64,000 bases of DNA from Crocinitomicaceae bacterium. GTDB lineage: Bacteria; Bacteroidota; Bacteroidia; Flavobacteriales_D; Crocinitomicaceae. The notes below the pieces were generated by a model. That model was not told the DNA's origin, did no database searches, and saw only the letters and a list, made by a program, of their open reading frames with translations. The stretch covers positions 29,063-93,062 of the forward strand of contig JAURMI010000015.1 in the NCBI GenBank assembly GCA_030830785.1. The letters run 5' to 3'. Shown here piece after piece: positions 33,900 to 46,524 of this stretch. The translations under genes were made by a program, and so were the position numbers. The stretch's first letter is position 1. The number at the start of each line of letters is the position of its first letter.

Positions 33900-36599
33900 A
33901 TGAAACGAATGATTCGAAATATCTTTGGAATAGCACTTACAGGAATGTTAGTGCTTTCATCGTGTTCAAAAGAACGTTCCACAGCTACTGGTTGGGAATT
34001 CAATAATTACAAAAATGGAGGTTTCGAAAAATTCGATGCCCGTGAGCAGGAAACCGGACCTGGTTTGGTAATGATTGAAGGTGGTACCTTTACCATGGGT
34101 CGCACTGAGCAAGATGTAATGTCTGATTGGAATGCACGTGCATCGCGTGTGACTGTGGCTTCTTTCTATATGGACCGAACAGAAGTTACCAATTTTCATT
34201 GGTTAGAATATATGTATTGGATGCGACGCGTGTACTACAAAACGTATCCGCATGTATACAAAAAATGTTTGCCAGATACCCTGGCATGGAGAACCGCACT
34301 CGGATACCGCGAAAAATATGTTAATTATTATTTACGTCACCCATCATACAGAGACTACCCTGTTGTAGGTGTTTCATGGTTACAAGCCAGTGATTTTTGT
34401 AAATGGCGCACAGATCGTGTAAATGAAGCAATTTTGGTTCGTGAAGGTATTCTAAAATGGCACTTCGCAGAAGAACTAAATGACAAAGGTAAAACTGTTG
34501 CTAGCAATGATGTTGGCATAGGTTTGAGCAAAGATTATGATAAATTCAATTCTGTACCTCAAAATATGTTCTCAACTGAAAATTATTTAAACGGTAACTA
34601 TACAGTTGAAACGGATGACAATGGCTATACAATGTCTCAAAAAGGAAAGCCTAAAACAGTTAAAAATCAACAGGATGTTGAAAAATCGGGAGTGAGAATC
34701 GGTAGTAAAATGCCGCGCGATCCATACCAACTTCAAAACTATGACCCTGTTTACGCAGACATGGACAATGGCCGTTTAGGCGCGCGTCCAGTTAGAATGG
34801 AAGATGGAATCTTACTACCTTCTTACAGATTGCCCACAGAGGCAGAATGGGAATTTGCTGCCCTTGGTCTAATCGGAAATTTAGATGAAAACTCTGAAAA
34901 CATCAGCGATCGAAGAATCTATCCATGGGATGGCCATTATGTTCGTAACGATGAAGAGCAGTTTGCAGGTGCTATTCAAGCTAACTTCATGCGCGCTAAT
35001 GGTGACATGATGGGGGTTGCAGGACGTTTAAATGATGGTGCAGACATTACTGACCGCGTCACTTCATTTTGGCCCAATGATTATGGACTCTACCACATGG
35101 CTGGTAACGTTTCAGAATGGGTAATGGACGTTTACAGACCTCTTACTTCCGATGTGGCTGAAGGTTTTATGCCATTCAGAGGAAATAAATACCAAACGCA
35201 ATTACTTGTGCCAAATGGGCTTTATGACAAACCCGTTAAGGCAAATGAGAACATCTATGATGTGCATGGAATGAAAGAATTTGTTAATGAATTTGCTCGG
35301 GTTAAGTATTTGGCTTTTGCAAATAAAAGCTACAACCAACCTGCAGGGAATAATTACCAATCAAACATCCCTGATATTCCTAAAGAAGCTGCGGCCTATG
35401 TACAAGCTTTTGATAATACTTGGTTAAAGTTGAAAAATACGATAAGTGACCCAGTTGTGTCTAAAAATATTACCGATACTTTTAATTTGCTCAAACAGAT
35501 TGTCAATAATCCAAATCCTGTAAAAAACGCGCAAAATACAGCCTTACAAAAAGGCATGGATGATGTTTCGGGGATCATTAGTGCTAGCATCGCAAATGGC
35601 TTGACTGAATTTGATAATTTCAACCAAGAGTTCCAATCGGAGTTTAATAAAATTAAAGCTGGTGCAGGAACTTCTTACAGTGTAAATAACAATAAATTGA
35701 ATTCTTCTATTTATTCTAAGCAAGACCCACAAGCTTATCAATACAACAAACCGTCCAACTACTATATTTCAAATAACAAACAATATTCCAATCAAGAAAA
35801 ACGACAATTCGAATTTCTTGACACCTTAAATTATTATTTGGATACAGCTATTATTCTATTTAATCAAGGAAGAACTGTTGCAGCCTCTGCATATATTGAA
35901 AGAGTGCTTTTCAATTCATCGCTACCAACAGAATTCAAAGATGAATTCAATACAAAAACTGAATCAAAAGAATTGTATGTCGTCCTAAATGAAGCATTTG
36001 ATCGTGATCTTGAAGAAGAACACGAGTTTGGTTATGTAATGGAAGAAGAAAGAAAAGCTTATTTTGGAGCAGATTGTATTAATGCTCATTTTGGTGCCTA
36101 TTTTGCCGATCCAGAAATCACCACATGGATTATGACCTTAAGAAATGGGATAACCGAGTTTATCACAACGACGAAGGGTTCTCAACGTTGGAGAGATGTT
36201 ACGGTAGAGGAAAACGTAGGTCGTTTAAATTATCGCAAAGATGACTATATCGATTATTTAGATGGTGACCTTGAATCGTCTATTTATTACAACAATTCGA
36301 CTAGAATTGATGAAATCAATAATGGAATTAGAGATCCAAAACTTGTTATGTATCAAAGCGAGCATGAGAACAGGAATCTTGAAGATCAACCAATCCAAAA
36401 TGGAATTTCAGGATGGCCAACTACTTTAATTTCTGATAAGAGCCGTGTTTATAAAGGTGGTTCTTGGGCAGATCAAGCCTATTGGCTCTCTTGTGGTAAT
36501 CGACGCTTTTTAGATGAGGACAAATCTTCAGCTACCATCGGATTTAGATGTGCTATGGACCGAATTGGCAGCTCAAGAAGACCAGATATTAAAGAATAA
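33900..36599 (+). CDS. gldJ: gliding motility lipoprotein GldJ, with large internal insertion
   Basis: GldJ is an outer-membrane lipoprotein with a formylglycine-generating-enzyme-like fold, needed for T9SS and gliding in Flavobacterium. A lipobox (LVLSSC, Cys22) is followed by EGGTFTMGRTEQD (residues about 60-72), DRTEVTNFHWLEYMYWM, SYRLPTEAEWEFAALG, and HMAGNVSEWVMDVYRP. The C-terminal RVYKGGSWADQAYWLSCGNRRF and GFRCAMDRIG complete the fold. The two catalytic cysteines of true formylglycine enzymes are not aligned, so it is most likely structural. At 899 residues it is far longer than the approximately 560 of known GldJ; residues about 485-770 are an Asn/Gln-rich, helix-prone insertion. It is beside porU/porV and followed by murF, as in Flavobacterium. 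Confidence 0.88.
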   Translation: MKRMIRNIFGIALTGMLVLSSCSKERSTATGWEFNNYKNGGFEKFDAREQETGPGLVMIEGGTFTMGRTEQDVMSDWNARASRVTVASFYMDRTEVTNFHWLEYMYWMRRVYYKTYPHVYKKCLPDTLAWRTALGYREKYVNYYLRHPSYRDYPVVGVSWLQASDFCKWRTDRVNEAILVREGILKWHFAEELNDKGKTVASNDVGIGLSKDYDKFNSVPQNMFSTENYLNGNYTVETDDNGYTMSQKGKPKTVKNQQDVEKSGVRIGSKMPRDPYQLQNYDPVYADMDNGRLGARPVRMEDGILLPSYRLPTEAEWEFAALGLIGNLDENSENISDRRIYPWDGHYVRNDEEQFAGAIQANFMRANGDMMGVAGRLNDGADITDRVTSFWPNDYGLYHMAGNVSEWVMDVYRPLTSDVAEGFMPFRGNKYQTQLLVPNGLYDKPVKANENIYDVHGMKEFVNEFARVKYLAFANKSYNQPAGNNYQSNIPDIPKEAAAYVQAFDNTWLKLKNTISDPVVSKNITDTFNLLKQIVNNPNPVKNAQNTALQKGMDDVSGIISASIANGLTEFDNFNQEFQSEFNKIKAGAGTSYSVNNNKLNSSIYSKQDPQAYQYNKPSNYYISNNKQYSNQEKRQFEFLDTLNYYLDTAIILFNQGRTVAASAYIERVLFNSSLPTEFKDEFNTKTESKELYVVLNEAFDRDLEEEHEFGYVMEEERKAYFGADCINAHFGAYFADPEITTWIMTLRNGITEFITTTKGSQRWRDVTVEENVGRLNYRKDDYIDYLDGDLESSIYYNNSTRIDEINNGIRDPKLVMYQSEHENRNLEDQPIQNGISGWPTTLISDKSRVYKGGSWADQAYWLSCGNRRFLDEDKSSATIGFRCAMDRIGSSRRPDIKE

Positions 36600-36618
36600 T
36601 ATTTTAGAATTTGAATAT

Positions 36619-36648
36619 TAAAAGCCCGTTGTGTCGGGCTTTTTTTTT
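36619..36648 (+). terminator. intrinsic terminator after gldJ
   Basis: AAAGCCCG and CGGGCTTT form a stem around TTGTGT, followed by eight T residues. It starts about 20 bases after the gldJ stop. It also shows that the ORF-track start of murF (36611) lies in the terminator and is wrong. Confidence 0.9.
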
Positions 36649-36661
36649 GCAATTTTGTACT

Positions 36662-37936
36662 ATGCATAGTTGGTTAGCACTTTTTGATTCTTGTACGAAA
36701 ATAAGCACTGATAGCCGCAATATTACGGAGGGTTGTATGTATATTGCGCTCAAAGGAAACAACTTCAACGGAAATGAATTTGCTGCATCGGCAATTGAAA
36801 ATGGCGCAAAATATGCCATTGTAGATCAAAAAGAATATATCACCAATGAAAAAATTCTATATGTAGAAGATGGGCTAAGCTTTCTTCAGGATTTAGCACA
36901 TGCACATAGACTGCGTTTTGATATTCCCGTAATCGGCATCACAGGAAGTAACGGTAAAACAAGCACTAAGGAGTTGGTAAAATGTTGCTTAGAAAAAAAA
37001 TTTACCGTTTTATGTACCGAGGGCAATTTAAATAACCACATTGGTGTGCCCCTCACCCTACTGAAATTAAAACACGAGCACCAAATAGCAATTATAGAAA
37101 TGGGAGCAAATAAATTGTTCGACATTGATGAACTCTGTCGTATTGCTAAGCCAACACACGGGCTAATTACCAATATCGGAAAGGCGCATCTGGAAGGTTT
37201 AATTAATTTTCAGGGTGTTTTGAAAACCAAAACTGAATTGTATAATCATGTTGTCGCAAATAAAGGTTTTCTTTTTGTAAATGAAGATGACCCAGTTCTC
37301 TTTAAGGAGGCAACGCAGAGAACTTCCAAAATTCTAACTTTTGGTCAGCAAAAAGGTCAAATCAATGGAAATCTGATGAAGTTAGATCCTTTTGTTCACT
37401 TTTCTTGGCGGCAAAATAATTATATGTCGAGGCATATTAAAACTAATTTGGTTGGAAAATATAATTTTTATAACTTCTTAGCTGCCCTCTGTATTGGTTC
37501 TTTTTTTAAGGTCGATTCAGAGCAACTTAATGAGGCAATTGAGGCATATTGGCCAGATAACAATCGATCACAGGTCAATCAAACCAAAAGAAACACGCTC
37601 ATCTTGGATTGCTATAATGCAAATCCAACAAGTATGTTGAGTGCGCTGAGTTCATTTGTTGAAATAGAGCACCAAGATAAACTAGCAATTTTAGGTGATA
37701 TGCTCGAACTTGGCCAAGATGGGCCCCAAGAGCATCAAAAAATCATCGACTTTTTAAAGCAGCACCAAATTGACTTTATCACAGTTGGTTCTATATTTAG
37801 AAATATCAACCCACAAGGGTTTGAAAGAACAAATGATTTAATCTCTGCGATAAATCTTGCTCAACTTGAAAATAAACTTATTCTTTTAAAAGGATCAAGA
37901 GCTATTGCATTAGAGCATCTTGTAGATAAACTTTAA
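36662..37936 (+). CDS. murF: UDP-N-acetylmuramoyl-tripeptide--D-alanyl-D-alanine ligase
   Basis: Adds D-Ala-D-Ala to the UDP-MurNAc-tripeptide, the last cytoplasmic step of the peptidoglycan precursor. It carries STDSRNITEGCMYIALKG at the N-domain, the ATP loop VIGITGSNGKTSTKELV, NLNNHIGVPLTLL, AIIEMGANKLFDI, LITNIGKAHLEGL with the Mg/carbamoyl-Lys region, and LILDCYNANPTSM in the C-domain. The start is the ATG at 36662 (424 residues), since the track start at 36611 would run through the gldJ terminator. The ATG is 4 bases after CAATTTTG, one mismatch from the -7 box. Its convergent neighbour prfB ends on the next base. Confidence 0.94.
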   Translation: MHSWLALFDSCTKISTDSRNITEGCMYIALKGNNFNGNEFAASAIENGAKYAIVDQKEYITNEKILYVEDGLSFLQDLAHAHRLRFDIPVIGITGSNGKTSTKELVKCCLEKKFTVLCTEGNLNNHIGVPLTLLKLKHEHQIAIIEMGANKLFDIDELCRIAKPTHGLITNIGKAHLEGLINFQGVLKTKTELYNHVVANKGFLFVNEDDPVLFKEATQRTSKILTFGQQKGQINGNLMKLDPFVHFSWRQNNYMSRHIKTNLVGKYNFYNFLAALCIGSFFKVDSEQLNEAIEAYWPDNNRSQVNQTKRNTLILDCYNANPTSMLSALSSFVEIEHQDKLAILGDMLELGQDGPQEHQKIIDFLKQHQIDFITVGSIFRNINPQGFERTNDLISAINLAQLENKLILLKGSRAIALEHLVDKL

Positions 37937-39019
37937 TTATCCGCCATATTGCATAAGAAATCCTTTCAAAAAAGGATCAATGGCGCCATCCATTACTGCA
38001 TCGACATCTGCAGTTTCAATTCCAGTTCTGACATCCTTTACTAACTTATATGGATGCATTACATAATTCCTTATCTGACTGCCCCATTCAATTTTCTTCT
38101 TACCTGCCTCAATTTCATTGCGTTTTTCCATTCGTTCTCGCAACTCCAATTCATAGAGTTGAGAACGCAATAATTGCATGGCCTTTTCTTTATTGGCAAG
38201 TTGCGAACGAGATTCTGAATTTTCTATAATAATACCAGAAGGCGCGTGTCTTAAGCGCACGGCAGTTTCTACCTTATTCACATTCTGCCCACCGGCACCA
38301 CCTGAACGAAAGGTTTCCCATGTAATGTCGGCTGGATTTACCTGTATTTCAATTTGATCGTCAACTAAAGGATATACATATACTGATACAAAGCTTGTAT
38401 GCCTTTTGGCATTGGAATCAAAAGGCGAAATACGAACTAAGCGATGTACGCCATTTTCGCCTTTGAGATAACCAAATGCAAATTCTCCATCAATTTCAAG
38501 GGTTACGGTTTTTACACCTGCAACATCCCCCTCTTGGAAATTGAGTTCTGAGATTTTATAACCATGCTTTTGACCCCACATTAAATACATCCGTAAAAGC
38601 ATACTTGCCCAATCGCAGCTTTCGGTCCCTCCTGCTCCTGCAGTAATTTGCAAAACAGCTGAAAGCGTATCCTCTTGATTTGAAAGCATATTTTTTAACT
38701 CCAACTCTTCAAATTCTTGTTGGAGCGCTGCATACTGTTCGTTTAATTCAGTTTCGCTGGCCATTCCTTCTCTTACAAATTCAGCTAATACATCTAAATC
38801 TGCCACCGCTGAAGCTATTCTATCAAAAGACTCAACCCAAAATTTTAGTGCCCGTAGTTGCTTCATATCGCGCTCAGCTTTTTTAGGGTCGTCCCAAAAT
38901 GATGGATCTTGTGTAAGGAGTTCCGCTTCTTGTAATTGTAGCCTTTTCTCTTCAATTTTTAAAAAGGATTGTATTGTGGAAAGCCTTAATTGTAGCGCTT
39001 TATACTGTTCAGAAGTCAT
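37937..39019 (-). CDS. prfB: peptide chain release factor 2
   Basis: Releases finished proteins at UAA and UGA stop codons. The RF2 tripeptide SPF is in [15 protein letters not shown], and the catalytic GGQ is in [41 protein letters not shown] and [13 protein letters not shown] are further class marks. The reading frame is continuous for 360 residues. In many bacteria the gene has an in-frame UGA and a programmed +1 frameshift near codon 26; here that place reads SFLKIEEKR with no stop, so autoregulation by frameshifting is absent. Confidence 0.95.
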   Translation of the reverse strand: MTSEQYKALQLRLSTIQSFLKIEEKRLQLQEAELLTQDPSFWDDPKKAERDMKQLRALKFWVESFDRIASAVADLDVLAEFVREGMASETELNEQYAALQQEFEELELKNMLSNQEDTLSAVLQITAGAGGTESCDWASMLLRMYLMWGQKHGYKISELNFQEGDVAGVKTVTLEIDGEFAFGYLKGENGVHRLVRISPFDSNAKRHTSFVSVYVYPLVDDQIEIQVNPADITWETFRSGGAGGQNVNKVETAVRLRHAPSGIIIENSESRSQLANKEKAMQLLRSQLYELELRERMEKRNEIEAGKKKIEWGSQIRNYVMHPYKLVKDVRTGIETADVDAVMDGAIDPFLKGFLMQYGG

Positions 39020-39087
39020 GGTGTAAAGTTAAGCATATTCAATTGTAAAGAAAAGTTAAATGAGGGCATTGATTGGGGCAAAATATG

Positions 39088-39095
39088 TACATTTG
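39088..39095 (+). promoter_or_regulatory. probable -7 promoter box TACATTTG before gcvH
   Basis: An exact TANNTTTG match 16 bases before the ATG at 39112; a TTG lies 16 bases upstream, near the shortest normal spacer. The ORF-track start (39073) is upstream of this box, so the box supports the later ATG. Confidence 0.45.
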
Positions 39096-39111
39096 TTGCA
39101 AAAATATTAGA

Positions 39112-39489
39112 ATGAATATTCCAGCAGAACTCAAATATACCAAAGACCATGAATGGGTTAAACTAGATGGCGACGTTGCAACAATCGGCATCACTGAATT
39201 TGCGCAAAGCGAATTAGGTGATATTGTATATGTTGAGGTAGAAACCATTGGCGAAACTATGGACCAAGAGGCAGTTTTTGGAAGTGTGGAAGCGGTTAAG
39301 ACTGTTTCTGACCTATTTTTACCAATGAGTGGAGAAATTATTGAATTCAATGAATCCTTAGAATCCAATCCAGAATTAGTAAATTCTGATCCATATGGAG
39401 AAGGTTGGATGGTAAAAGTACGAGTAACTAATGCAACAGAATTTGATGATTTGTTAGATGCTGTGGCATATGCACAAGAAATTCAATAA
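39112..39489 (+). CDS. gcvH: glycine cleavage system H protein
   Basis: The lipoyl carrier of the glycine cleavage complex, shuttling the aminomethyl group between the P, T and L proteins. [21 protein letters not shown] is the usual N-terminus, [17 protein letters not shown] follows, and the lipoylation Lys is in [20 protein letters not shown]. The ATG at 39112 gives 125 residues, the normal size; the ORF track adds 13 residues that overlap the promoter box. It is a single-gene unit, ending in a terminator. The other glycine-cleavage genes are not in this window. Confidence 0.95.
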   Translation: MNIPAELKYTKDHEWVKLDGDVATIGITEFAQSELGDIVYVEVETIGETMDQEAVFGSVEAVKTVSDLFLPMSGEIIEFNESLESNPELVNSDPYGEGWMVKVRVTNATEFDDLLDAVAYAQEIQ

Positions 39490-39505
39490 TTATAAAATGC
39501 TTTTT

Positions 39506-39531
39506 AAAAGACCGTCGATTTGGCGGTTTTT

Positions 39532-39533
<2 letters not shown>
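39506..39533 (+). terminator. intrinsic terminator after gcvH
   Basis: ACCGTC and GGCGGT pair (one wobble) around GATTT, flanked by A residues and followed by seven T residues. It lies between the converging gcvH and nuclease genes and its A arm could also serve the minus strand. Confidence 0.75.
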
Positions 39534-42274
<2,741 letters not shown>

Positions 42275-42299
42275 TTATGAATTTCCTATAATCAAAGAT

Positions 42300-42325
42300 A
42301 AAAAAAAAGCACCGCGAAGCGGTGC
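42300..42325 (-). terminator. intrinsic terminator of the glutathione peroxidase gene
   Basis: GCACCGC and GCGGTGC form a perfect 7-bp GC-rich stem with a three-base loop, followed on the minus strand by about nine T residues. It lies about 50 bases after the peroxidase stop and separates it from gyrB. Confidence 0.9.
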
Positions 42326-42377
42326 GCTAAATGGGCTTCAAAGCCTTAACTTATCAACAAAATTTCAACGAAATGAA

Positions 42378-42914
42378 CTACTGCTCAATCCATGATATTA
42401 TACTAGGGTCATCGGGCAAAATTCGCGGTTCAACCACCCTAACCAAGTATCCATTTTCATCTAAAAGATATTTTTGAAAATTCCATTCAACTTTGCTGTC
42501 TTGTTTGCCGTTTTTTGCTTTTTGGGTCAGAAATTCATATACTGGATGTATATCTTTGCCTTTGACCGAAATTTTTGACATCATAGGGAAACTGATCTGA
42601 TAATTAATCTCACAAAATTGCGCTATTTCCTTATCGCTACCAGGTTCTTGAGATAAAAAATTATTTGCAGGAAACCCAACTATTGTGAAGCCTTTGGTCT
42701 TGTATTTGTTATATAATGCTTCGAGGCGCTCATATTGAGGTGTTAAACCACATTTAGATGCAGTATTTACAACCATTATTTTTTTTCCTTTTAAGCTCGA
42801 AAAATCAAAGGTTTGGCCATTTATATCTCTGACTTTAAATTGATGAATACTCATTGAATCGGAAGACATACTACTGAAAAATAAAAATGTGAATAGGTAT
42901 AATGCAATTTTCAT
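42378..42914 (-). CDS. glutathione peroxidase-like thiol peroxidase, exported
   Basis: Reduces peroxides using a cysteine, usually with thioredoxin as donor in bacteria. The active site is VNTASKCGLTPQYERLEALY (Cys in place of selenocysteine), with the second family motifs IVGFPANNFLSQEPGS and VEWNFQKYLLDENG (Trp and Asn of the catalytic tetrad). The ORF track begins 21 codons earlier at 42977; the ATG at 42914 gives MKIALYLFTFLFFSSM, a signal peptide, so the enzyme probably works in the periplasm. It has its own terminator. Length 178 residues. Confidence 0.92.
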   Translation of the reverse strand: MKIALYLFTFLFFSSMSSDSMSIHQFKVRDINGQTFDFSSLKGKKIMVVNTASKCGLTPQYERLEALYNKYKTKGFTIVGFPANNFLSQEPGSDKEIAQFCEINYQISFPMMSKISVKGKDIHPVYEFLTQKAKNGKQDSKVEWNFQKYLLDENGYLVRVVEPRILPDDPSIISWIEQ

Positions 42915-42993
42915 GATATTTTTTGTGTAAAACAATCTAAGCCAAACTAAGTTCAAAATGGAACCATTTTGTGTCAAATACGAATAATAAAAT

Positions 42994-43821
42994 ATGAAGT
43001 TTTGGGTTTTGATATTCTCATTATATAGTTTTTTGTGCCCCGCGCAAAAAATGACCGGATTTTGGCAAGGGATGCTTTTTGATCCTAATCATGAGCAAGA
43101 ACTCATACCTGTTTACTTAGATATTTATGTAACCAACGGTCTAGTTGATGGAAAGATGAGGGTTGAACATAAAGATGGTGTAAGTATCTTCCCAATTTAT
43201 GGCACCTTTAAAGAACAGAAACTGGAGCTTACGGCGATGAAGGCGACTTGGCATTACAAACCCGAATATGCGCTTTCACCTAATGTCTATCATTTGACTT
43301 ATAATCCAGAAAATGGATACTTAGAGGGAGGTGCACAAAAAGATCAATACCGTTTTATCGCCTATCAGAGCAAGGGGGTTATTGAGAAAAGCAAAATTGC
43401 TTACCTCCCAAGTGATTGGTTAGTACGTTTCAAACAAGAACTTGAAGATGGCATTTCTGCTCCATTAATTCGCAAACAGGAGCTTTTAAAATTTAAATTT
43501 AAACCCATTTTTTTTGATTATGATCAAGATAGCATTAGGTCCGAGTACGCTCAATACTTACTAGAATTGATACGTATGGTAAAAAGCCATTCTGACTTGC
43601 GTATCGAAATTACAGGGCATACTGATGCCGATGGGTCCGATGATTACAATTTGAATTTATCAAAAAGAAGAAGCGAAGCACTTTTAGATTTTTTCGCCAA
43701 AAATGGACTGCCAAGGGATCGGGTGGTTATGAAATATAGAGGCGAATTTGAACCAATTGATGTCAATGATACTGAACAAGGTAAACAGCACAATAGGCGT
43801 GTAGATTTTCGCTTTATTTAG
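42994..43821 (+). CDS. OmpA-domain envelope protein with a novel N-terminal domain
   Basis: A 275-residue protein: signal peptide (residues 1-18), an N-terminal domain of about 130 residues (MTGFWQGMLFDPNHEQELIP...) that I do not recognise but which looks beta-rich and lipocalin-like, then a C-terminal OmpA peptidoglycan-binding domain. The latter has IFFDYDQDSIRSEYAQYLLEL, ITGHTDADGSDDYNLNLSKRRSEALLDFF and HNRRVDFRFI, the expected meso-DAP-binding Asp and Arg regions. It would bind the cell wall from the periplasm. It is a lone plus-strand gene between two minus-strand genes. Confidence 0.88.
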   Translation: MKFWVLIFSLYSFLCPAQKMTGFWQGMLFDPNHEQELIPVYLDIYVTNGLVDGKMRVEHKDGVSIFPIYGTFKEQKLELTAMKATWHYKPEYALSPNVYHLTYNPENGYLEGGAQKDQYRFIAYQSKGVIEKSKIAYLPSDWLVRFKQELEDGISAPLIRKQELLKFKFKPIFFDYDQDSIRSEYAQYLLELIRMVKSHSDLRIEITGHTDADGSDDYNLNLSKRRSEALLDFFAKNGLPRDRVVMKYRGEFEPIDVNDTEQGKQHNRRVDFRFI

Positions 43822-43838
43822 TAAAATACGTGCTCAAA

Positions 43839-46466
43839 TCAAACGAGACCCGATAATTTTTCTTCAAGAATTGCAATTTTTGCCAGTGCATCAGCCTCCT
43901 TTTTTCTTTCGTTGGCAATAACTGCATCAGGTGCACCCGCCATGAATTTTTCATTTTTTAGCTTGCCGTGAACGCTTTTTAAAAATCCTTTGGCGTATTC
44001 TAATTCTTGTTCAATTTTAAGCTTTTCAGCCCCAATATCGATTTGATCTCCAAAAGGTATAAAAAACTCAATTCCGTCAACTATAAAACTATTGGATTGA
44101 GGAATTTTTTCATCGACGTATTTCAAGAGAGATAAATTCCCCATTTTAACGAGAATACTATCTGCAGGGCTTGATTTTTCTTGACTTGTTTTAATGTATA
44201 ATTCCAATTTAACCTTAGAGGCAATATTATTTTGTTTTCTGATGTTGCGAATATTCGTAATCACTTTTTCATTATAATCAAACTGATCCAAGGGTGCACT
44301 AATTGGCGGCTTGGATTGTGGCCATTTTGCGATAACGATATCATCTCCATCTTTCCGTTCTTTAATTGCATGATATAGTTCTTCGGTTACAAAGGGTGTA
44401 AAAGGATGCATTATTTTAAGTAAACGCTCAAAGAAATCAATCGTTTGATCCAAAGTAACTCGATCTATTGGTTGTTGAAATCCAGGTTTTATCATTTCTA
44501 AGTACCAGGAGCAAAAATCATCCCAAACGAGCTTATAAGTTGCCATTAATGCATCTGAAATACGAAATTTTTCAAAGTTATCGTTGATTTCTACAAGCAC
44601 TTGCATAAAGCGATTTTCAAACCATTCAACTGCTACCTTGCTCGATAGGGGTTGCTCTGATTGATGCACTTCCCAAGAACAAACCAATCTGTAAGCATTC
44701 CATATTTTGTTGGTAAAATTTCTGCCTTGTTCGCACTGAGAACTATCAAAAGGCAAATCATTCCCAGCTGGAGAAGAGATGAGCACCCCTACCCTAACCC
44801 CATCGGCACCATACTGATCAATGAGATCAATAGGGTCTGGAGAATTACCTAAAGATTTGGACATTTTACGACCCAATTTATCTCGGACAATCCCGGTATA
44901 ATAAACATTTTTAAAGGGTTGTTGACCCAGATATTCATAACCCGCAATCGCCATCCGTGCAACCCAAAAAAACATGATTTCTGGGGCCGTCACTAAATCA
45001 TTTGTAGGGTAATAATAATTTATTTCAGGATTATTGGGTTGGGTTAGCCCATTAAACACAGAAATTGGCCATAACCAACTAGAGAACCAGGTATCTAATA
45101 CATCTTCATCCTGATGCAAATCATCCATTTGAATATCTCTCGCGGCCTTCTTTTTAGCCAATTCCAATGCTTCTTCTTTTGTTGCAGCCACAACATAATC
45201 AGAAGGCCTGTCACTATAATACCAAGCCGGAATGCGGTGCCCCCACCAAAGTTGACGTGAAATACACCAATCTTTGACGTTTTCCATCCAATGTCTATAC
45301 GTATTTTTGAATTTGTCTGGATGAAATTGAATATTTCCATTCATAACATTTTCAAGCGCTGGGGCTGCAAGTTCTTTCATTGAGACAAACCACTGCATTG
45401 ATAATTTAGGTTCAATGACCGCATTTGTTCTTTCGGAGAAACCTACTTTATTTATAATGTCGTCGGTTTTTACTAAGTAACCTTTATCATTTAGTTCGGT
45501 TTCAATTGCTTTTCTTACTTCAAAACGATCTTGACCACTATAATGCGCTCCATTCTCATTTAAGGTACCGTTGTCGTTGAACAAATCTATACTCGAAAGA
45601 TTGTGTTTTTGTCCAAGTGCATAATCATTTTGATCGTGAGCAGGTGTGACTTTTAAACAACCTGTACCAAACGCCGGATCAACATAGGTATCTGCGATGA
45701 TTGGAATTTGACGCTCAATTAATGGAACCCAAACCATCTTTCCAACCAAATGTTTATAGCGTTCATCATCGGGATGTACACATATGGCAGTGTCACCCAA
45801 AATGGTTTCAGGTCTGGTGGTGGCAATAGTTATCCATTGATCTGATTGATCTAAGATTTGATATCGAATATAAAATAGTTTGGAATTGACTTCCTTGTAG
45901 TTGACTTCTTCATCTGATAGGGCGGTCAAGGCCTCTGGGTCCCAATTGACCATACGAATGCCCCTATAAATTTTACCTTTGTTGTAAAGATCAATAAAAA
46001 CGGAAATAACTGATTGAGAATACTCCGCATCCATGGTAAAGTGCGTGCGTTCCCAATCACATGAAGCACCAAGTCGTTTGAGTTGCTCGAGAATGATTCC
46101 ACCATGTTTGTCTTTCCATTCAAAGGCATGCTTTAAAAATTCTTCACGGCTTAAATCTCCTTTGGAAATACCCTCCAATTTGAGTTTTTGAACCACCTTA
46201 GCCTCTGTTGCGATAGATGCATGGTCAGTTCCTGGAACCCAACAAGCATTCTTGCCGAGCATTCTAGCCCTGCGAACCAACACGTCTTGAATAGTATTGT
46301 TGAGCATATGCCCCATATGCAACACTCCGGTTACATTTGGGGGTGGAATTACCATTGTATATGGCTCACGATGATCAGGAACGGATCTGAAATATCCCTT
46401 CTCTAACCAATACTCATACCATTTTTCTTGTGCATTTTGAGGCTCGTAAGTCTTTGCAATCTCCAT
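43839..46466 (-). CDS. valS: valine--tRNA ligase
   Basis: Charges tRNA-Val. The class I HIGH-like motif is [17 protein letters not shown] (residues about 41-57) and the KMSKS loop is [17 protein letters not shown]. The editing domain shows [20 protein letters not shown] and [16 protein letters not shown], and the anticodon region [18 protein letters not shown]-terminal coiled coil ([27 protein letters not shown]...) binds tRNA, as in other bacterial ValRS. The 875-residue length is normal. It is 58 bases from the DUF1573 gene upstream on the same strand. Confidence 0.97.
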   Translation of the reverse strand: MEIAKTYEPQNAQEKWYEYWLEKGYFRSVPDHREPYTMVIPPPNVTGVLHMGHMLNNTIQDVLVRRARMLGKNACWVPGTDHASIATEAKVVQKLKLEGISKGDLSREEFLKHAFEWKDKHGGIILEQLKRLGASCDWERTHFTMDAEYSQSVISVFIDLYNKGKIYRGIRMVNWDPEALTALSDEEVNYKEVNSKLFYIRYQILDQSDQWITIATTRPETILGDTAICVHPDDERYKHLVGKMVWVPLIERQIPIIADTYVDPAFGTGCLKVTPAHDQNDYALGQKHNLSSIDLFNDNGTLNENGAHYSGQDRFEVRKAIETELNDKGYLVKTDDIINKVGFSERTNAVIEPKLSMQWFVSMKELAAPALENVMNGNIQFHPDKFKNTYRHWMENVKDWCISRQLWWGHRIPAWYYSDRPSDYVVAATKEEALELAKKKAARDIQMDDLHQDEDVLDTWFSSWLWPISVFNGLTQPNNPEINYYYPTNDLVTAPEIMFFWVARMAIAGYEYLGQQPFKNVYYTGIVRDKLGRKMSKSLGNSPDPIDLIDQYGADGVRVGVLISSPAGNDLPFDSSQCEQGRNFTNKIWNAYRLVCSWEVHQSEQPLSSKVAVEWFENRFMQVLVEINDNFEKFRISDALMATYKLVWDDFCSWYLEMIKPGFQQPIDRVTLDQTIDFFERLLKIMHPFTPFVTEELYHAIKERKDGDDIVIAKWPQSKPPISAPLDQFDYNEKVITNIRNIRKQNNIASKVKLELYIKTSQEKSSPADSILVKMGNLSLLKYVDEKIPQSNSFIVDGIEFFIPFGDQIDIGAEKLKIEQELEYAKGFLKSVHGKLKNEKFMAGAPDAVIANERKKEADALAKIAILEEKLSGLV

Positions 46467-46524
46467 TATTTGGGCTTAAAGTGGCAAAGATAGCAAATAT
46501 CTAAGCGCCCACCAACGCTAGTTC

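Noticed and set aside
36611-36661. Track start of murF (TTG, 17 extra residues)
   Set aside because: The extra codons run through the gldJ terminator; the ATG at 36662 gives the normal MurF N-terminus.
38940-38980. Programmed frameshift site expected in prfB
   Set aside because: No in-frame UGA or shift-prone CTTTGA is present; the frame is continuous.
39073-39111. Track start of gcvH (13 extra residues)
   Set aside because: It lies upstream of the -7 box TACATTTG; the ATG at 39112 gives the normal 125-residue H protein.
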